A stretch of DNA of 64,000 bases from Pelomonas nitida (GTDB lineage Bacteria; Pseudomonadota; Gammaproteobacteria; Burkholderiales; Burkholderiaceae_C). Each line of letters opens with the position of its first letter. Within the stretch, counting starts at the first letter, position 1. This document shows, piece by piece, positions 17,494-25,782 of this stretch. The stretch covers positions 307,356 to 371,355 of the forward strand of contig NZ_JBIGIA010000003.1 in NCBI RefSeq assembly GCF_043555975.1, read 5' to 3'. A model generated the notes under the pieces. The model was not told the origin of the DNA, did not search any database, and saw nothing but the letters and a program-made list of their open reading frames with translations. The position numbers were made by a program, and so were the translations under genes.

Positions 17494-18471
17494 TCAAGAT
17501 CGGGACGCACTCACCTCGGCCATGGACTTGTCGCCCAGCCCCATGGGCAGCGGGAAGCGCACATGCTCCTCCACGCCGGGCAGGCTGCGCACGGTGGTGG
17601 CGCCCAGCGCGCGCAGGCGGTCGATGACGGCCTGCACGAGCACGTCGGGCGCGGAGGCGCCGGCCGTCAGGCCCACGCGCGGCCTGCCTTCCAGCCACTC
17701 GGCCTTCAGATCCTCGGCAGCGTCGACCATGTAGCCCGGCGTGCCCAGGCGCTCGGCCAGCTCGCGCAGGCGGTTGCTGTTGGAGCTGGTCGGGCTGCCG
17801 ACGACGATGACGACGTCCACCTGCGGCGCCAGCACCTTGACGGCGTCCTGGCGGTTCTGCGTGGCGTAGCAGATGTCCTGCTTCTTGGGTTCGCGCACGC
17901 CCGGGAACACGCGCTTGACCTCGGCCAGGATCTCGGCGGCATCGTCGACGCTCAGCGTCGTTTGCGTGACGACGGCGAGCTTGGACTGATCCTTGACGGT
18001 GACCTTGGCCACGTCCTCGACGTCTTCCACCAGGAAGATGCCTTCGGACAGCTGGCCCATCGTGCCCTCGACCTCGGGGTGGCCTTTGTGGCCGATCATG
18101 ATGAACTCGAAGCCCTCGCGGTGCAGCTTGGCCACCTCCACGTGGACCTTGGTGACCAGCGGGCAGGTCGCGTCGAAGATCTGGAAGCCGCGCGCATTGG
18201 CCTCGCGGCGCACCTCCTGGCTGACGCCGTGCGCGCTGAACACCAGCGTCGCGCCGGCCGGCACCTCGGCCAGGTCCTCGATGAAGATCGCGCCGCGCGA
18301 CTTCAGGTCGCTGACGACATAGGTGTTGTGGACGATCTCATGGCGCACGTAGATCGGCGCGCCGAACTTGACGAGCGCGCGCTCGACGATCTCGATGGCG
18401 CGGTCCACGCCGGCGCAAAAGCCCCGCGGCTCGGCCAGCAACACTTCCTGCAGGTTCACGGTGGTTTCCAT
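17494..18471 (-). CDS. ispH: 4-hydroxy-3-methylbut-2-enyl diphosphate reductase
   Basis: IspH (LytB), last enzyme of the MEP isoprenoid pathway, reducing HMBPP to IPP and DMAPP with a [4Fe-4S] cluster. The three cluster cysteines are in PRGFCAGVDRA, DATCPLV and SPTSSNSNR-adjacent CYATQNRQ. Substrate residues include HEIVHN, FSAHGVS and the SSNSNRL motif. The ATG at 18471 overlaps the stop of the upstream slpA gene (TGATG), indicating translational coupling; a GTG one codon earlier is possible. slpA-ispH is a conserved proteobacterial pair. Confidence 0.96.
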   Translation of the reverse strand: METTVNLQEVLLAEPRGFCAGVDRAIEIVERALVKFGAPIYVRHEIVHNTYVVSDLKSRGAIFIEDLAEVPAGATLVFSAHGVSQEVRREANARGFQIFDATCPLVTKVHVEVAKLHREGFEFIMIGHKGHPEVEGTMGQLSEGIFLVEDVEDVAKVTVKDQSKLAVVTQTTLSVDDAAEILAEVKRVFPGVREPKKQDICYATQNRQDAVKVLAPQVDVVIVVGSPTSSNSNRLRELAERLGTPGYMVDAAEDLKAEWLEGRPRVGLTAGASAPDVLVQAVIDRLRALGATTVRSLPGVEEHVRFPLPMGLGDKSMAEVSASRS

Positions 18472-18914
18472 CACAGCACCCCGATCACCTGGACTTCGAA
18501 ACTCACCGGCTGGCCGGCCAGCGGGTGGTTGAAGTCGAACAGCAAGGCCTCGTCGCCCAGTTCGCGCACGACGCCGGCATAGCCGCCCTGCCCGTCCGGG
18601 CCGGGGAACTGCACGACGTCGCCGACGTTGTAGACCTCGTCGGGGTCGCCCAGCGTGCGCAGCAGCGTGAGCTTCACGCGCTGCAGCAGCTCGGGGTTGC
18701 GTTCGCCGAAGGCTTCGCCGGCGGCGAGCTGGAAGGTCTCGTGCGCGCCTTCGGGCAGGCCGATCAGCCGTGCCTCGATGGCGGGCGACAGCTGGCCGGC
18801 GCCCAGCGACAGCGTGGCGGGCTTGTCGTCAAAGGTGTTGACGATGTCGGCGCCGTCCGGGCCCGAGAGCCGGTAGTGCAGCGTGAGGAAGGAGCCGGCC
18901 TGGATGGGGTTCAT
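18471..18914 (-). CDS. slpA: FKBP-type peptidyl-prolyl cis-trans isomerase, SlpA type
   Basis: Small SlyD/SlpA-like FKBP, 147 aa, without the His-rich metal tail of SlyD. The FKBP half-domain begins LHYRLSGPDGADIVNTFDDK, the insert-in-flap domain is around GEAFGERNPELLQRV, and the return to FKBP is LLFDFNHPLAGQPVSFEV, a SlyD/SlpA hallmark. It assists proline isomerisation and folding in the cytoplasm. Directly coupled to ispH. Also named fkpB. Confidence 0.93.
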   Translation of the reverse strand: MNPIQAGSFLTLHYRLSGPDGADIVNTFDDKPATLSLGAGQLSPAIEARLIGLPEGAHETFQLAAGEAFGERNPELLQRVKLTLLRTLGDPDEVYNVGDVVQFPGPDGQGGYAGVVRELGDEALLFDFNHPLAGQPVSFEVQVIGVL

Positions 18915-18954
18915 TCGAGAGAGTGGAGAAGCGCTTGGCTAGACTGCCGATTTT

Positions 18955-19629
18955 ATGCCGCTGACCCACCTGCCCCCGGACGCCCGCCCGCGCGAGAAGC
19001 TGCTCGCCCGCGGGCCGCAGGCGCTGGCGGACGCGGAACTGCTGGCGTTGCTGCTGCGCACGGGCATCCAGGGCCTGCCGGTGCTGCAGCTGGCGCAGAG
19101 CCTGCTGGACCGTTTCGGTGGCTGGGCCGGGCTGCTGGCGGCCAGCGTGCAGGACCTCGGCAAGGTCAAGGGGCTGGGCCCGGCCAAGCGCGCCGAAATC
19201 GCGGCGGTGCTGGAGATCGCCCGCCGCTCCCTCGGCCAGCGGCTGGCCGAGAAGCCGGCGATGAACGACGTGGACACCGTCAAGACCTTTCTGCGCCTGC
19301 ACCTGGGCGGCCTGGGGCAGGAGGTGTTCGCGGTGCTGTTCCTGGACGCGCAGTTGCGGCTCATCGCGATGGAGACGCTGTTCCACGGCTCGCTGAGCCA
19401 AACGACCGTGCACCCCCGCGAGGTCGTCAAGCGCGCACTGGCGCTCGGTGCGGGTGCCGCCATCCTGGCGCACAACCACCCCAGCGGCGTCGCCGAGCCG
19501 TCCCGCGCCGACGAGCTGCTGACACGCCAGCTGAGCCAGGCGCTGGCCCTCGTCGACGTGCGCGTCGTCGACCACTTCATCGTCGGCGCGGGCGAGGTGG
19601 TCTCCTTCGCCGAACGGGGCCTGCTGTGA
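18955..19629 (+). CDS. radC: RadC family protein (JAB/MPN domain)
   Basis: RadC, 224 aa. An N-terminal helix-hairpin-helix segment (KVKGLGPAKRAEIAAVLEIA) precedes the metalloprotease-like domain with the JAMM motif HNHPSGVAEPSRAD. Despite the name, a DNA repair role is not firmly established. It is divergent from slpA-ispH with a 40-bp gap and its stop overlaps the GTG start of the Smr gene (GTGA). Confidence 0.94.
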   Translation: MPLTHLPPDARPREKLLARGPQALADAELLALLLRTGIQGLPVLQLAQSLLDRFGGWAGLLAASVQDLGKVKGLGPAKRAEIAAVLEIARRSLGQRLAEKPAMNDVDTVKTFLRLHLGGLGQEVFAVLFLDAQLRLIAMETLFHGSLSQTTVHPREVVKRALALGAGAAILAHNHPSGVAEPSRADELLTRQLSQALALVDVRVVDHFIVGAGEVVSFAERGLL

Positions 19630-20270
19630 CCAAGACCGTCCGCAGCCTGGCCGACCTCAAGCCGCTGGCGCGCGAGCTTGCCGCCTCGCGCGCGGCCGCC
19701 GAGCTGGAGCGTGAACGCCGCGCGGCCGCACAACGCCTGGCCGACCAGGAGCGCCGCGTCTTCGAGCTGACCGTGGGCCCGGTGACGCCGCTGCGCCGCG
19801 TCGACCGCGTGCTGCACGACCTCGCCCAGCCCAGCCCCGAGCCACGCCAGCGCGAAGCCGACGAGCGGGCGGTGCTGCTGCAGGCGCTGTCCGACGACAT
19901 CGACATCGACACGCTGCTGGACACCGATGAAACGCTGAGTTTTCGCCGCGACGGCATCAGCGTGGAAGTGGTGCGCAAGCTGCGCCGCGGGCACTGGGCG
20001 CTGCAGGGGCAGCTCGACCTGCACGGCCTGCGCCGCGACGCCGCACGCGAGGCGCTGAGCCTGTTCATCCACGACAGCGCCCGGCGCGGCCTGCGTTGCG
20101 TGCGCGTGGTGCACGGCAAGGGCCATGGCTCACCGGGGCGCGAGCCGGTGCTCAAGGGCCGCGTGCGCCGCTGGCTGGTGCAGAAGAACGAGGTGCTGGC
20201 CTTCGTACAGGCCCGCGGCAGCGATGGCGGCGCGGGCGCCCTCATCGTGCTGCTCACCGGCACGGCCTGA
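19626..20270 (+). CDS. Smr domain protein
   Basis: 214-residue protein ending in a small MutS-related (Smr) domain: LDLHGLRRDAAREAL, the VVHGKGHGSPG loop and the KGRVRRWL helix. The N-terminal half is charged and helical (ERERRAAAQRLADQERR). Stand-alone Smr proteins such as YdaL/SmrA have nicking or RNA-cleaving endonuclease activity. The GTG start overlaps the radC stop by 4 nt, so the pair is translationally coupled. Confidence 0.9.
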   Translation: MTKTVRSLADLKPLARELAASRAAAELERERRAAAQRLADQERRVFELTVGPVTPLRRVDRVLHDLAQPSPEPRQREADERAVLLQALSDDIDIDTLLDTDETLSFRRDGISVEVVRKLRRGHWALQGQLDLHGLRRDAAREALSLFIHDSARRGLRCVRVVHGKGHGSPGREPVLKGRVRRWLVQKNEVLAFVQARGSDGGAGALIVLLTGTA

Positions 20271-20425
20271 CACGGCACTGACAACGGCTGCGAACGCCGC
20301 CGTGCGTGGCATAGCGCCGACGGGCAAAGCCACCATTGACCCGCTCCTCCTCCCGCATTAGCCTGAGTTACAGCCGCGGTACACGCGGGCACCGGCTTCA
20401 TTACTGCCCCACGAGAGGAGCGCCC

Positions 20426-21070
20426 ATGGACCTGTCCCACTCCACCTATGCCAGCCCCAAGCCCAAGCGCTATGTGGGCCTCGGCTTGGTCGTCGCACTG
20501 CACGTTGCAGGCATCTGCGCGCTGAGCGCCGGGCTCGTGCGGGTGGCGCCGGAGCCGCCACGGTTGATCACGATGAAGCCGCTGCCGCCCGAGGTGACAC
20601 CCGAGCCGCCCAAGCCCGAGCCGCGTCCCGTGGATCGCCCGGTGATGAAGGAGATCGAACCCATCCGCGTGCCGCTGCCGGCCGATCCCGTCATCGCGCC
20701 AGACCCGGTCGTGACGACCCAGGTCATCCAGGACAGCCGGCCGGCCACGCCCCCCACGGGCCCCACTCACGTGGACACGACGCCGTCGCAACCGGCCGTC
20801 ACGCAGCGTGTGCAAACCCCTGGCGCCGTCTGCTCCGTGATGCCGGCGCCCGACATGCCGGCCTTGAGCTGGAGCGGCGAGGCCGTGCTGCAGGTGGTGG
20901 CCACCGTGCGCAGCGGCCGCGTGGTCGGCACCGACATCCGCGTGACGCAGGGCGCGCCTGACAGCAAGACGCGCCGCTCGCTGCAACGTGCCGTCGAGGC
21001 GGCCCTGTCCGGCTACCAATGCCAGGGCGACGCCTTGTTCCAGCAGGACTTCGCGTTCCGGGTCGACTGA
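20426..21070 (+). CDS. TonB-like energy transducer protein
   Basis: 214 aa with TonB architecture: a short cytoplasmic N-terminus, one membrane anchor (YVGLGLVVALHVAGICALSA), a long Pro/Glu/Lys-rich periplasmic spacer (PLPPEVTPEPPKPEP) and a C-terminal domain beginning near APDMPALSW. The C-terminal domain resembles the shorter TonB_C-type domain. The start at 20426 follows a strong GAGAGGAG ribosome site. It would couple the proton-motive force, via ExbBD encoded elsewhere, to outer-membrane receptors, or simply be a TonB-like envelope protein. Two Cys in the C-terminal domain could pair. Confidence 0.75.
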   Translation: MDLSHSTYASPKPKRYVGLGLVVALHVAGICALSAGLVRVAPEPPRLITMKPLPPEVTPEPPKPEPRPVDRPVMKEIEPIRVPLPADPVIAPDPVVTTQVIQDSRPATPPTGPTHVDTTPSQPAVTQRVQTPGAVCSVMPAPDMPALSWSGEAVLQVVATVRSGRVVGTDIRVTQGAPDSKTRRSLQRAVEAALSGYQCQGDALFQQDFAFRVD

Positions 21071-21073
21071 CCC

Positions 21074-21110
21074 TGGCTGACGGCCGGCCGCTCAGCCGGC
21101 CGGCCAGCCA
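21074..21110. terminator. bidirectional hairpin between tonB-like gene and phytochrome operon
   Basis: A long imperfect stem (TGGCT with AGCCA outside, GGCCGGC with GCCGGCC inside) lies between two convergent genes and probably serves as a two-way transcription barrier. No long T-run is seen. Confidence 0.5.
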
Positions 21111-21123
21111 CCCGTTCGTCCGC

Positions 21124-23307
21124 TCAGCCCGCTGCGTCAGGCCCGCTCAGCGGCACCGTCAGCACGAAGGCCACCTCGCCCTCGCCCGGCGCATACCGGA
21201 TGCTGCCGCCGTGGGCCCGCGCCACTTGGTCGACGATGTAGAGGCCCAGGCCCATGCTGCCCGGATTGCGGGCGTTCCGCAGTGACGTGCGCTTGAACGG
21301 GTCGAACAGCCCGTCGAGCAGCTCGCCCGGGATGGGCGGCGCCGGGTTGCGCACGGTCAGCACGGCCTGGCCGTCGTGCGCGACGAGTTCCAGGCGGATC
21401 AGCCCCTGCCCGTGATGACGCGCGTTGCTCAGCAGGTTGGCCACCATCTGCAGGTATCGCAGCGGATCCACCCGCGCCGCCAAACTGGCGGGCAGGTCGG
21501 CCGCTACCGCCATGTCGGCATGCACGGTTTGCTGGTCGGCAAGCACCTCGGCCAAGAGCGCGGCGAGGTCGACGTCCTCGGCCTCGATGGCCAGGCCCAG
21601 GCCGTTCTGGATGCGCGTGATGTCCTGCAGGTCCCGCAGCAGCCGCTGCATGCGGTTGGTGGAGTTGCGGATCACCGACGACAGCCGACCGCCGGCCCGC
21701 TGTTCGCGGTCGAGCGCGACGGACGCCATGCTCAGCGAATGCAGCGGATCGCGCAGGTCGTGGCCCAGCACGGCCCACAGCTGGGAGCGCAGCCGGTCCA
21801 GCTCCAGCACGCGATCGGCATGGGCGCGACTGACGGCGTCCAGCAGCAGCGTCGCACTTTCCAGCTCGACCTCCGACCAGGGCACGGCGGTGCCGCGCAC
21901 AGTCTCGCGCCATTCGGCAAACGAGCCGCGCGGCGTTAACCGCGGGCCCAGCGGCCCGTGCGCCATCACCTTCTCGGGCCGGCCGCCCCAGCGGATGGTC
22001 TCGATCTGCTCGCGCCGCAGCGCCACGACCCAGCCCGCACCCGGTGCGTCGAAACGCAGGCCCAGCGCGCCGCAGGGCCGCTCACCACCCACGGCCGCCG
22101 GCAGCGCATCGGCGCGGCTCTCGTGCACCAGCGTCTGCCCTTTCAGCTGCAACCACCCCACGATGGCGGCGGCCCAGCGCTCGTCCACCGGGCCGTGGCA
22201 ACGCACGCGGCCGTCGAGGCTGACCACGAGCGCGTCGCAGGCCAGGCTTTCGCACAGCGCGGGCGCCTCGCGTGCCAGCACGTCCACGGCCTCGTGACCC
22301 TGGGCGATCTGGGCGGCGATGTCAGCGCGCAGCATCGCCGCGCGCGCCATCACCGCCTCGCGCTCACGGGCAGCCAGCGACTGCACCGACGCCGCGATCA
22401 ACTGCGCCACGACATCACAGGCCATGCGCAGCGCATACGGCACGCGCAAGGGGCCCATGTGATGGCAGGCCAGCATGCCCCACAGCCGCCCGCCCACCAC
22501 GATGGACACGCTCATCGACGCACCCACGCCCATGTTCGTGAGGTACTCGATGTGGATGGGCGAGACGCTGCGCAGCACGCTGTGACTCAGGTCCAGCGGC
22601 TCGGCGTGCCCCGGCGCGGCGATCAGAGCCACCGGCGCGTAGTGCACGTCGGCAATCAGCCTCAGCGTGTTGAGCACATAGAGGCGGCGCGCCTGGGCCG
22701 GGATGTCGCTGGCGGGGTAGCGCCGCCCCACGTAGGGCTCCAGATCGCCGCGGCAGGCCTCGGCCACGATGTCGCCGCTGTCGTCATGCCGGAAGCGGTA
22801 GGCCATCACCCGGTCGAAGCCCGTCATGGCGCGCACCTCGGCCACCGCCACATCGAGCAGCCGGGCAATGGACGACTGGCGCTTGAGCTTGTCCATCGCA
22901 CGGTAGGCCGTTTGCGCAAAGCTGGCCAAGCCATGGGCGCCGTCGTCGCGCTGCTCGAATTCGCACAGGCACAGCGTGCCCTGCGAATGCACCACGACGT
23001 CGAACACCTGCCCCTGCAACAACGCCTCGCTGGACTCGGGCAGGCTCTCGGCCGCCCCGATGCCGGCAATGCCCTGCTGCACGAGGCGGGCGATGTCGGC
23101 GTCATCGCCCAGGTCCGACGGGCGCAGCGGCCGGCCCAGGCTGAGCGTCAGGCCCAGCAGCTCGTTCGCATTGGCGCTCATCGACACCAGCCGGCCCAGG
23201 CGGTCGAAGGCCAGCAGCGCGCCGTGGGGCTGGATGGAACCGGGCGTGTGGATGGGCTCGCGGTCGCAGTTGTCCAGCGTCACCGGCTCCGCGGTCGGGC
23301 CGCTCAT
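21124..23307 (-). CDS. bacteriophytochrome sensor histidine kinase (second in the operon)
   Basis: Red/far-red photoreceptor kinase, 727 aa: PAS (about 1-115), GAF (130-310), PHY (320-490), HisKA and HATPase (500-727). Biliverdin would attach to Cys14 in DNCDREPIHTPGSIQPHG. The GAF domain has PASDIP and ACHHMGP; the PHY tongue has PRGSF. The phospho-acceptor is His in LGHDLRDPL. The ATPase has an N-box (NLLSNARHH) and G2 box (SMGLGLYIV), but the G1 box reads VRNPAPPIP where DxGxG is usual. Its start overlaps the stop of the hybrid kinase (ATGA), and it is the last gene of the operon. Confidence 0.95.
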   Translation of the reverse strand: MSGPTAEPVTLDNCDREPIHTPGSIQPHGALLAFDRLGRLVSMSANANELLGLTLSLGRPLRPSDLGDDADIARLVQQGIAGIGAAESLPESSEALLQGQVFDVVVHSQGTLCLCEFEQRDDGAHGLASFAQTAYRAMDKLKRQSSIARLLDVAVAEVRAMTGFDRVMAYRFRHDDSGDIVAEACRGDLEPYVGRRYPASDIPAQARRLYVLNTLRLIADVHYAPVALIAAPGHAEPLDLSHSVLRSVSPIHIEYLTNMGVGASMSVSIVVGGRLWGMLACHHMGPLRVPYALRMACDVVAQLIAASVQSLAAREREAVMARAAMLRADIAAQIAQGHEAVDVLAREAPALCESLACDALVVSLDGRVRCHGPVDERWAAAIVGWLQLKGQTLVHESRADALPAAVGGERPCGALGLRFDAPGAGWVVALRREQIETIRWGGRPEKVMAHGPLGPRLTPRGSFAEWRETVRGTAVPWSEVELESATLLLDAVSRAHADRVLELDRLRSQLWAVLGHDLRDPLHSLSMASVALDREQRAGGRLSSVIRNSTNRMQRLLRDLQDITRIQNGLGLAIEAEDVDLAALLAEVLADQQTVHADMAVAADLPASLAARVDPLRYLQMVANLLSNARHHGQGLIRLELVAHDGQAVLTVRNPAPPIPGELLDGLFDPFKRTSLRNARNPGSMGLGLYIVDQVARAHGGSIRYAPGEGEVAFVLTVPLSGPDAAG

Positions 23308-25271
23308 GGCAAGGTCCCCTCAGCCGAGGCCGGCGCGCTGCGCAGCACATCGCGGATGGCCGCACCCAGCTTGCGCACGTCGACGGGCTTGGCGATGTAG
23401 CGCTGGAACCCGGCCGCCAGCCCCGATTGCCGGTCGGGCAGCATGGCAAAGGCCGTCAGCGCGACGGCCGGCAGCGCCGCCGTGGCGGGGGCGGCCCGCA
23501 CGGTGCGGATCAACGCCAGCCCGTCCATCTCCGGCATGCCGATGTCCGACACCAGCACGTCGAACCGCGCCTCGGACAGCAGCGCCAGCGCCGCACGTGC
23601 ACCGCCGGCCACGGTCACGTCAGCCCCCAGTTCCTGCAAGGCCGCCTGCCCGACGTCGCGCGCGTCGTCTTCGTCGTCGACCAACAGCACACGCACCCCA
23701 TCGAGCCGCGGCGGCGGCTGACCCGCCGGCTCGGCGATGGCCGTGAGCGGCGGGCGCGCCGGCGGCGGCGCCACCGGCAGGCGGACGTCGAAACGCGCGC
23801 CCTGCCCCACACCGTCGCTGTGCGCGAGGATGTCGCCGTCATGCAGCTCGACGATGGCACGCGCGATCGCCAGGCCCAGGCCCAGGCCGCCGGCCTTGCG
23901 GGTGCGCGAGCCGTCCTCCTGGCGCAGGCGGTCGAACACATAGGGCAGGAACTCGGCCGAGATGCCGCGGCCGGTGTCTTGCACGGACAGCCGCACATGG
24001 CCCTCGCCGTCCATCGCGGCGGTCACGTCGACGGCCGCCCCATCGGCGCTGAACTTCAGCGCGTTGCCCACCAGGTTGGCCATGACCTGCCCGAGCCGCT
24101 GCGCGTCACCGACCACCCACAACGGGCCGGCGGCATCGCAGCGCAACGCGATGCCCCGTGCCTGCGCCGTGTGCAGGTGCGACAGCAGCGATTCGGCCGC
24201 CAGCGCGGCGAGATCCAGCGTCTCGCGCTGCACGACGAGCTTGCCGGCGACCACGGCGCTCATGTCGAGCAGGTCGTTGATCATGCGCGTCTGCAGCTGC
24301 GCGTTGCGGCGGATGACGAGCGCCGCCTTGACGAGCAGGTCGTTGCCGACCGCGTGCTTCTCCAGGATGTCGGCCCAGCCGCTGATGGCACTGAGCGGCG
24401 ATCGCAATTCGTGCGACAGCACGGCGAGGAACTCGTCCTTGAGCGCGTTGCTGCGCTCGGCCTCTTCCTTGGCCTGCTGCAGCTGCAGCGAAGCCTCGTA
24501 GGCCGCCGTCACGTCGCGCACGATCTTGGAGAAGCCGGTGTGCTCGCCACTGGCGCTGTAGATGGGCGTCATGACGCCCTCGGCGCGCAGCCGCGTGCCG
24601 TCCTTGCGCAACAGCCAGCGGTCGCCCGGCGCGGAGCCGGTGGCCAACGCCTGCGCCATCTCGCGCGCCAGCACGCCATCGGCGCGGTCTTCCGGCAAAT
24701 ACAGCACCTCCGGCGACCGACCGCGCACTTCGTCCAGCTCGCGCCCGAAGATGACGCTGGCCGCACGGTTCCAGTCGCGCACCAGCCCCTGGCTGTCCAG
24801 CAGCACGACGGCGTAGTCATGCAGAGAGTCCACCACGCGCGCATAGAGCGCATCAGCCTCGCGCAGCCGCTCCTGCGCATGCTGCTGCGCCTCGCGCTGC
24901 GCCACCTCGCGCAGCGCGCGCTCGATGGCCAGCGGCAGCCGCGTGAGGCGGCCTTTCATCACGTAGTCGGTCGCACCGCGCTTGAGCAGCTCGGCCGTGT
25001 TCTCCTCGCCGATGACGCCCGACACGAAGATGAACGGCACCAGCGGCGCCAGCTCGCGCGCATGGGTCAGCACCTCGCCGCCGTCGAAATCGGGCAGCCG
25101 GTAGTCGGACAGGATGATGTCGAAACGCCCGGCCGACAGCACGCGCTGGAAGGACGCGCCGTCCTGCACCCAGGTCAGCGCATGGTCCGGGAAGGCCGCG
25201 TCCAGCACGGCCTGCAGCAGCTCGGCGTCGAAGGCCGAGTCTTCCAGCAGCAGGATCTTCAGCGTCGGCAT
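23304..25271 (-). CDS. hybrid histidine kinase REC-PAS-HisKA-HATPase-REC
   Basis: 655 aa with a receiver at each end. The N-terminal REC (1-125) has phospho-acceptor Asp56 in ILSDYRLP. A PAS domain (about 140-260) follows, then the H-box VLSHELRSPL, N-box ANLVGNALKFS, G1 QDTGRGI and G2 GLGLGLAIAR. The C-terminal REC (about 530-650) has its Asp in VLVSDIGMPEMDG. No transmembrane segment is seen, so it is cytosolic. The N-terminal receiver suggests it takes phosphate from a partner such as the neighbouring phytochromes and relays it internally. It sits between the Rcp1-like regulator and the second phytochrome. Confidence 0.95.
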   Translation of the reverse strand: MPTLKILLLEDSAFDAELLQAVLDAAFPDHALTWVQDGASFQRVLSAGRFDIILSDYRLPDFDGGEVLTHARELAPLVPFIFVSGVIGEENTAELLKRGATDYVMKGRLTRLPLAIERALREVAQREAQQHAQERLREADALYARVVDSLHDYAVVLLDSQGLVRDWNRAASVIFGRELDEVRGRSPEVLYLPEDRADGVLAREMAQALATGSAPGDRWLLRKDGTRLRAEGVMTPIYSASGEHTGFSKIVRDVTAAYEASLQLQQAKEEAERSNALKDEFLAVLSHELRSPLSAISGWADILEKHAVGNDLLVKAALVIRRNAQLQTRMINDLLDMSAVVAGKLVVQRETLDLAALAAESLLSHLHTAQARGIALRCDAAGPLWVVGDAQRLGQVMANLVGNALKFSADGAAVDVTAAMDGEGHVRLSVQDTGRGISAEFLPYVFDRLRQEDGSRTRKAGGLGLGLAIARAIVELHDGDILAHSDGVGQGARFDVRLPVAPPPARPPLTAIAEPAGQPPPRLDGVRVLLVDDEDDARDVGQAALQELGADVTVAGGARAALALLSEARFDVLVSDIGMPEMDGLALIRTVRAAPATAALPAVALTAFAMLPDRQSGLAAGFQRYIAKPVDVRKLGAAIRDVLRSAPASAEGTLP

Positions 25272-25292
25272 CGCGTGCGCTCGCCCGGGGCG

Positions 25293-25766
25293 TCATTCAT
25301 AGCGGCGGCTGGTTCGCAGCGAGCCCGGTGGCGGCTCGTTCAGCACGGCCCAGAACATGCCCAGGTCGGAGATGGCCGTGACGAACTGCTTGAACTCCAC
25401 CGGCTTCACGACATAGGCGTTCACACCCAGCTCATAGCTCTTCACGACGTCGGACTCCGCCTGCGACGACGTCAGCATGACGACCGGGATGCTCTTGAGC
25501 GGCTCCGTGCTGCGCACGGCGCGCAGCACCTCCAGCCCGTTGACCTTGGGCAGCTTGAGGTCCAGCAGCACGACGGCGGGGTTGCCCTCGGCGCGGCCGG
25601 CATGGGCGCCTTCGCGGTTCAGGTAATCGAGCGCCTCGGCACCGTCGCGCACGATGATCACCTCGTTGGCGAGCTGGCTCTTCTCCAGCGCCACGAGCGT
25701 CAGTTCGAGATCCCGCGCGTCGTCCTCGACGAGCAGGATGGGCTTCAGGCTTGCGGGGTTATGCAT
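25293..25766 (-). CDS. Rcp1-type single-domain response regulator
   Basis: 157-residue receiver-only protein of the Rcp1 class, the response-regulator type associated with Cph1/bacteriophytochrome kinases. The acidic pocket is VEDDARD, the phospho-acceptor Asp69 is in LLDLKLPKVNG, and Lys is in VVKPVEF. The family-specific insert between beta-strands (NREGAHAGRAEG) is present. The start at 25766 (MHNPASLKP) fits the domain; the longer frame upstream is not family-like. It lies 16 bp downstream of the first phytochrome gene, its most likely kinase. No output domain, so it acts by protein contact or phosphotransfer. Confidence 0.93.
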   Translation of the reverse strand: MHNPASLKPILLVEDDARDLELTLVALEKSQLANEVIIVRDGAEALDYLNREGAHAGRAEGNPAVVLLDLKLPKVNGLEVLRAVRSTEPLKSIPVVMLTSSQAESDVVKSYELGVNAYVVKPVEFKQFVTAISDLGMFWAVLNEPPPGSLRTSRRYE

Positions 25767-25782
25767 GACGTCCTCTGATTCT

